From NCBI GenBank assembly GCA_964645155.1, contig CAZYBG010000119.1, positions 1 to 8,577 on the forward strand: 8,577 nt of DNA, in the 5' to 3' direction. A program made the translations under genes and the position numbers. Shown one piece after another: positions 5,098-8,577 of the stretch; the stretch's first letter is position 1, and the number at the start of each line of letters is the position of its first letter. The notes beneath the pieces are model-generated. The model was given only the letters and a program-made list of their open reading frames with translations, did no database searches and was not told the origin of the DNA. The DNA is from CAZYBG01 sp964645155 (GTDB lineage Bacteria; Pseudomonadota; Alphaproteobacteria; Rhodobacterales; Rhodobacteraceae).

Positions 5098-5478
5098 ATG
5101 GCTTGCCTGCGTATCTTTCCGGCCGCTCTCGCGGCACTGCTGGTGCTGCCCGCGGGCGCGGGCGCGCAGGACGTGCCCGACTGGCTTCCCGCCGCGATCG
5201 ACCTGCCGTCGGGCCACGAGATCGTCCGCGAGACCGAGGTCGGCAGCACCAACCGGCTGATGCTGGTCGAGATCGCCGGCGACCCCTCCGACCTTCTGGC
5301 CGCGTGGCGCGCCGGGCTCGAGGCGGAGGGCTATGTCATCGACACGACCTCGGGCGAGACGCTGCAGGACCAGATCGTGTTCTCCGGCATGGGCATCCGG
5401 ACCGGGCAGGTCGTGGTGATGCCGGGCACCACCGAGGATGTCTCGCTGATCCAGATCGACGCGACGCTCGACCGCTGA
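5098..5478 (+). CDS. Small exported protein of unknown function
   Basis: Not recognised. The 126-aa protein starts with a Sec signal peptide: a basic residue at 5, a hydrophobic stretch over 7-20, and a likely AGAQ cut near 24. The mature part is about 100 aa. It has no lipobox and no cysteine, so it should be a soluble periplasmic protein. It includes ETEVGSTNRLMLVEIAG (45-61), AAWRAGLEAEGYVIDT (68-83) and a strand-rich C-terminal half ending ISLIQ-like SLIQIDATLDR, suggesting a small alpha/beta domain. The start is uncertain: ATG 5098 has no clear Shine-Dalgarno site, and an in-frame GTG at 5080 would lengthen the signal by six residues. It diverges from ureD and lies 64 bp before pyrC, so it may be co-transcribed with pyrC. 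G/C-rich third positions support coding. Confidence 0.75.
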   Translation: MACLRIFPAALAALLVLPAGAGAQDVPDWLPAAIDLPSGHEIVRETEVGSTNRLMLVEIAGDPSDLLAAWRAGLEAEGYVIDTTSGETLQDQIVFSGMGIRTGQVVVMPGTTEDVSLIQIDATLDR

Positions 5479-5542
5479 GGTCGCGCCACCGCCCTCGCCA
5501 CCCCCTCGCCATCGCCGCGCAGACGATGTATCGCCGGGGCCG

Positions 5543-6577
5543 ATGAGCGACAGCCTGACGATCCGCCGGCCCGACGACTGGCACCTCCACCTGCGCGACG
5601 GCGCGATGCTCGCCGCCGTCGCGCCGGAAAGCGCCCGGCACTTCGCCCGGGCGCTGGTGATGCCGAACCTCGCACCGCCGGTGGTGACCGGGGCCGAGGC
5701 CGCCGCCTACCGGGCGCGGATCCGCGCGGCGCTGCCGGATGGTGCGGACTTCACGCCGCTCATGACGCTCTACCTGACCGAGGCGACCGACGCGGGCGAT
5801 GTCGCGCGCGCGGCGGCCGAGGGCATCGTGACCGCCGTGAAGCTCTACCCCGCGGGGGCGACCACCAACTCCGCCTCGGGGGTGCGCGACTTCGGCCGCG
5901 TGCAGGGCGTGCTCGACCGGATGGCCGAGATCGGCCTGCCGCTCTGCGTCCATGGCGAGGTGACCGACCCCGCGATCGACATCTTCGACCGCGAGGCGGT
6001 GTTCATCGACCGGGTGCTCGACCCGCTGCGCCGCCGCACGCCGGGGCTGCGGGTGGTGCTGGAGCACGTGACCACGCGGGACGGGGTCGACTATGTCCGG
6101 GCCGGCGGCGACATCGCCGCGACGATTACCACCCATCACCTGATCCTGAACCGCAACCACATCCTCGCCGGGGGTATCCGGCCGCACAACTACTGCCTGC
6201 CGGTCGCCAAGCGCGAGGTGCATCGGCTGGCGCTGCGCGCGGCGGCGATGTCGGGCGACCCGCGCTTCTTCCTCGGCACCGACTCGGCGCCGCATCCCGA
6301 CCATCTGAAGGAACACGCCTGCGGCTGCGCGGGCTGCTTCACCGCGCCGAACACGCTCTCGATCCTCGCCGAGGCGTTCGAGCAGGACGGCGCGCTCGAC
6401 CGGCTCGAGGCGTTCACCTCGCTGCATGGCGCGGCCTTCTACCGCGTGGCGCCGAACGACGGCACGCTGACCCTTGCCAAAGGCGGCGCGGTCGCCTTTC
6501 CCGTGAAGATCGAGACCGGCGCCGGCCCGGTCACCGTCTTTGATCCGATGATGCCGCTGCACTGGAGCGTCGTGTGA
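5543..6577 (+). CDS. pyrC: Dihydroorotase (class II, PyrC type)
   Basis: Catalyses reversible cyclisation of N-carbamoyl-aspartate to dihydroorotate, the third step of de novo pyrimidine synthesis, in the cytoplasm. At 344 aa it has the length of the E. coli-type single-domain enzyme. Binuclear zinc site residues are all visible: WHLHLRDG (H14, H16), the family's carbamylated lysine K100 in AVKLYPAGATTNS, H137 in CVHGEV, H175 in LEHVTT and D247 in LGTDSAPH. The substrate-binding region AGGIRPHNYCLP (209-220) and GCAGCFTAPN (261-270) are normal. The start at MSDSLTIRRPDDWHLHL matches the family; only a weak CGGGG precedes it. pyrE follows after 55 bp, forming a pyrimidine pair on one likely transcript. 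Confidence 0.97.
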   Translation: MSDSLTIRRPDDWHLHLRDGAMLAAVAPESARHFARALVMPNLAPPVVTGAEAAAYRARIRAALPDGADFTPLMTLYLTEATDAGDVARAAAEGIVTAVKLYPAGATTNSASGVRDFGRVQGVLDRMAEIGLPLCVHGEVTDPAIDIFDREAVFIDRVLDPLRRRTPGLRVVLEHVTTRDGVDYVRAGGDIAATITTHHLILNRNHILAGGIRPHNYCLPVAKREVHRLALRAAAMSGDPRFFLGTDSAPHPDHLKEHACGCAGCFTAPNTLSILAEAFEQDGALDRLEAFTSLHGAAFYRVAPNDGTLTLAKGGAVAFPVKIETGAGPVTVFDPMMPLHWSVV

Positions 6578-6632
6578 CCGGCGGCGGCCTCCGGCGCAAG
6601 GTGAACCCCGGAGCCCGGAAAGGAGCCTGCCG

Positions 6633-7313
6633 ATGATTCCCGCCGCCTATCCGCCGAAGGAGGAGATCGCGAGGCTGACCGCCGGCATGCTGATCGAGGT
6701 CGAGGCGGTTCTCTTCAACGCCGCCGAGCCCTTCACCTACGCCTCCGGCCTGCGCGGGCCGACCTATGTCGACTGCCGCCGCCTGATCAGCTTTCCCCGC
6801 GTCCGCGCGACGCTGATGGACTTCCTGGCCTGCACGGTGCTGCGGGAGGCGGGGTTCGAGGCGTTCGACAGCGTGGCCGGTGGCGAGACGGCAGGCATCC
6901 CCTTCGCGGCGCTGGTGGCCGAGCGCCTCGCGCTGCCGATGACCTATGTGCGCAAGAAGCCCAAGGGCTACGGCCGCAACGCCCGGATCGAGGGCGTGCT
7001 GCGCGAGGGCGACCGCGTGCTGCTGATCGAGGATCTGGCGACCGACGGCGGATCGAAGCTGTCCTTCGTCGACGCGATCCGCGCCGCCGGCGCCTCGTGC
7101 CACCACACCGCGGTCGTCTTCTCCTACGGCATCTTCCCGCAGACCGCGCGGATCCTCGGCGATCACGGGGTCAAGCTGCATCACCTGTGCACCTGGTGGG
7201 ACGTGCTGGCCGCGGCCAAGGCCGCCGGCACGTTCGAGGCCGCCACCCTGGCCGAGGTCGAGGGCTTCCTGACCGACCCCGCGGGCTGGCGCGACCGGCG
7301 GGGTTTTGCCTGA
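6633..7313 (+). CDS. pyrE: Orotate phosphoribosyltransferase
   Basis: Transfers the phosphoribosyl group of PRPP to orotate to make OMP, the penultimate step to UMP. The 226-aa protein has the PRPP-binding loop VLLIEDLATDGGSK (129-142, with acidic E133-D134), the mobile catalytic loop with clustered lysines YVRKKPKGYG (105-114), and an N-terminal SGLRGPTYVDCRR that recognises orotate. The ATG at 6633 has a good AAAGGAG site 7 bases upstream, which fixes the start. The 55-bp spacing from pyrC indicates co-transcription. No clear terminator is seen downstream, so read-through towards dnaB cannot be excluded. No attenuator-type leader peptide with a U-rich terminator was seen before pyrE, unlike the well-known enterobacterial arrangement. 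Confidence 0.96.
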   Translation: MIPAAYPPKEEIARLTAGMLIEVEAVLFNAAEPFTYASGLRGPTYVDCRRLISFPRVRATLMDFLACTVLREAGFEAFDSVAGGETAGIPFAALVAERLALPMTYVRKKPKGYGRNARIEGVLREGDRVLLIEDLATDGGSKLSFVDAIRAAGASCHHTAVVFSYGIFPQTARILGDHGVKLHHLCTWWDVLAAAKAAGTFEAATLAEVEGFLTDPAGWRDRRGFA

Positions 7314-7331
7314 CGCCGCGTCGGCTGTCAG

Positions 7332-7353
7332 AAAGCTGTGGAGCAAAGCTGTG
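7332..7353. repeat. 9-bp direct repeat, 13-bp period
   Basis: AAAGCTGTG occurs at 7332-7340 and again at 7345-7353. The copies are followed by GAGC and AGGC respectively, so similarity extends slightly. The TGTG cores resemble the reverse-strand half of a DnaA box but miss the consensus by two or more bases. They may be degenerate DnaA or regulator sites upstream of dnaB. Confidence 0.5.
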
Positions 7354-7453
7354 AGGCGGGGTGGAGAACGCCGTGGCGCGGCGGCGCAGAATCGCCCCGC
7401 CGGTCCAGCGGTGACGTGAACATCGCGCGAACCCCGCAAGATGTGGTAGGCTG

Positions 7454-7480
7454 CCGGTGACGGCCGCGGCCATACACCGG
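7454..7480. repeat. Inverted repeat enclosing a 10-bp palindrome
   Basis: CCGGTG (7454-7459) and CACCGG (7475-7480) are inverted around 15 bases that themselves contain the palindrome GGCCGCGGCC (7462-7471). The structure directly abuts the DnaA-box-like site at 7481. It could be a regulator site or an RNA hairpin in the dnaB leader. Confidence 0.35.
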
Positions 7481-7489
7481 TTTTCCACA
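7481..7489 (+). promoter_or_regulatory. DnaA box-like site upstream of dnaB
   Basis: TTTTCCACA matches the relaxed DnaA-box consensus TTWTNCACA at every position and lies 101 bp before the dnaB start. A weaker copy, TTATCCCCG at 7504-7512, misses at two positions. A single consensus box near a replication gene is suggestive of DnaA-linked expression but could be chance, since a match to this relaxed pattern is not rare genome-wide. Confidence 0.4.
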
Positions 7490-7589
7490 GGACCCGGGGC
7501 GGCTTATCCCCGGAACTGTGCCTCTTCCGGTGCCGGGGGGCGGGGTCTAAAGCCCTCGGTCGGGGACAGACGGGCAGGGAGCGCGCGGG

Positions 7590-8577
7590 ATGAGCGAGGG
7601 CGCATCGGTCAGGCATTTGCAGGCGGGAGCGGGCCGGCCGGCGGAAACGCCGGAGGGCACCGAGGCGCTGCCGCACAACATCGAGGCCGAGCAGCAGCTG
7701 ATCGGCGCGATCCTGACCAACAACGATCTCTTCGACCGCGTCGCCGCGATCGTCCGGACCGAGGACTTCTCCGACCCGGTGCACCAGCGCATCTGGGAGG
7801 TCGCGGTCGGCCGCATCCAGAAGAACGCGCTCGCCTCGCCGGTGACGCTGAAGCCGTATCTCGAGGCCGAGGAGGGGCTGAAGGCGCTCGGCGGGCCGGC
7901 CTATCTCGTCCGCCTCGCCGGGGCGGCGATCTCGTCCTTCGCGGCGAAGGACTACGCCCAGATGATCCACGACCTCGCACTCCGGCGGAAGCTGATGGCG
8001 CTCGGCCGCGAGATCACCGACCGGGCGGCGGCGGTCTCGAACGAGACCGAGCCGGCAGACCAGATCGTCGAGGCCGAAAAGCAGCTCTACGCGCTCGTCA
8101 GCTCGGGCGGCCTGGAGAGCGGTTTCCAGAGCTTTCTCAAGGCCGTGACCGACGCCGTTAACGTGGCCAACGCGGCCTACCAGCGCGAGGGCGGCCTCGC
8201 CGGCCTCGCCACCGGCCTCGCCGATCTCGACCGCAAGCTCGGCGGGCTGCACAAGTCGGACCTGCTGATCCTCGCCGGGCGGCCGTCGATGGGCAAGACA
8301 TCGCTTGCCACCAACATCGCCTTCAACATCGCCAGGGCCTATCGCCGCGGCCGCCGCCCCGATGGCAGCGAGGGGGCGGTCGATGGCGGCGTGGTCGGCT
8401 TCTTCTCGCTCGAGATGTCGGCCGAGCAGCTCGCCGCGCGCGTCCTGTCGGAGGCCTCGGAAGTGCCCTCCGAGCAGATCCGCCGCGGCGACATGAACGA
8501 GGACGACTTTCGCCGCTTCGTCCACGCCACCGCCGAGCTGGAGCGCATGCCGCTCTTCATCGACGACACGCCCGCGC
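7590..8577 (+). CDS. dnaB: Replicative DNA helicase DnaB, N-terminal part (cut by window edge)
   Basis: Hexameric 5'-3' helicase that unwinds DNA at the replication fork and recruits primase. The first 329 codons of about 480-500 are present. The N-terminal domain (about 27-130) opens with LPHNIEAEQQLIGAILTNND, the usual DnaB start. After a linker comes the RecA-like domain with Walker A GRPSMGKTS (230-238) and the FFSLEMSAEQLAARVL segment (271-286). Between these sits an insert around YRRGRRPDGSEGAVDGG (251-267), absent from E. coli DnaB and common in Rhodobacterales. The first 26 residues are a variable, alanine- and glycine-rich extension. The ATG has AGGGAG 8 bases upstream, supporting this start. 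Walker B and the DNA-binding loops lie beyond the window. Placement after pyrE is likely conserved in relatives, from memory. Confidence 0.97.
   Translation, partial: MSEGASVRHLQAGAGRPAETPEGTEALPHNIEAEQQLIGAILTNNDLFDRVAAIVRTEDFSDPVHQRIWEVAVGRIQKNALASPVTLKPYLEAEEGLKALGGPAYLVRLAGAAISSFAAKDYAQMIHDLALRRKLMALGREITDRAAAVSNETEPADQIVEAEKQLYALVSSGGLESGFQSFLKAVTDAVNVANAAYQREGGLAGLATGLADLDRKLGGLHKSDLLILAGRPSMGKTSLATNIAFNIARAYRRGRRPDGSEGAVDGGVVGFFSLEMSAEQLAARVLSEASEVPSEQIRRGDMNEDDFRRFVHATAELERMPLFIDDTPA

Larger units (their letters stand above)
7314..7589. promoter_or_regulatory. pyrE-dnaB intergenic region, probable dnaB control region
   Basis: This 276-bp region has no convincing ORF. It holds one DnaA-box match at 7481-7489, a degenerate second copy (TTATCCCCG, 7504-7512), a 9-bp direct repeat at 7332-7353 and an inverted repeat at 7454-7480. 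The dnaB ribosome binding site AGGGAG (7576-7581) ends it. No confident -35/-10 pair stands out in the high-GC sequence. Promoter location is therefore inferred from context. Confidence 0.5.

Noticed and set aside
4880..5137. Minus-strand 85-aa ORF upstream of ureD
   Set aside because: Arg/Pro-rich composition, no ribosome binding site or family resemblance, and it overlaps the signal peptide of the exported-protein gene. It is more likely chance in the promoter region.
7314..7589. Replication origin
   Set aside because: Only one consensus-type DnaA box and no clear AT-rich unwinding element. dnaB location alone does not mark an origin.
6531..8525. Very long minus-strand open frame (664 codons) opposite pyrE and dnaB
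   Set aside because: It lies antisense to two clear genes and crosses the dnaB control region. Open antisense frames of this kind are common where third positions are nearly all G/C, and its translation resembles no protein.

Overview
The window reads as a high-GC alphaproteobacterial chromosome, most likely Rhodobacterales (Rhodobacter/Paracoccus-like). The reasons are the strong G/C bias at third codon positions, a DnaB with the proline/glycine-rich insert after Walker A that is common in that order, a urease operon starting ureD-ureA-ureB, and a pyrC-pyrE-dnaB neighbourhood. This is inference from protein similarity recalled from memory; no database search was run.

Left and centre (1-4846, minus strand, read right to left): the urease locus. 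ureD (accessory protein), ureA (gamma subunit) and ureB (beta subunit) are tightly packed with overlapping stop/start codons. ureC (alpha, catalytic subunit) appears only about 2.5 kb further on and runs off the left edge after 253 codons. Five same-strand genes lie between ureB and ureC: a 106-aa small protein, a Tat-exported cyclase-family (kynurenine-formamidase-like) metal hydrolase, an AhpD/carboxymuconolactone-decarboxylase-like protein, a 58-aa small protein and a GFA/CENP-V-type cysteine-rich zinc protein. Between these and ureC is a lower-GC patch (about 770-1110) with a plus-strand ORF that may encode an 85-aa membrane protein, divergent from ureC across a 59-bp AT-rich gap holding a 7-bp tandem repeat.

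Right part (5098-8577, plus strand): a small exported protein of unknown function, then pyrC (dihydroorotase) and pyrE (orotate phosphoribosyltransferase), which are two of the last three steps to UMP. A 276-bp intergenic region with one consensus-type DnaA box and short repeats follows, then the first 329 codons of dnaB (replicative helicase), cut by the window edge.

How the genes work together: UreA, UreB and UreC form the urease apoenzyme, and UreD starts nickel-site maturation; ureEFG are presumably beyond the left edge. PyrC and PyrE act consecutively except for the intervening dihydroorotate dehydrogenase step. The embedded cyclase/AhpD/GFA group has no known place in urea hydrolysis. 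It looks like an accessory module that has entered, or become stably housed in, the urease operon, and it is the most interesting part of the window. No tRNA, rRNA, CRISPR array, IS element or phage gene was seen.
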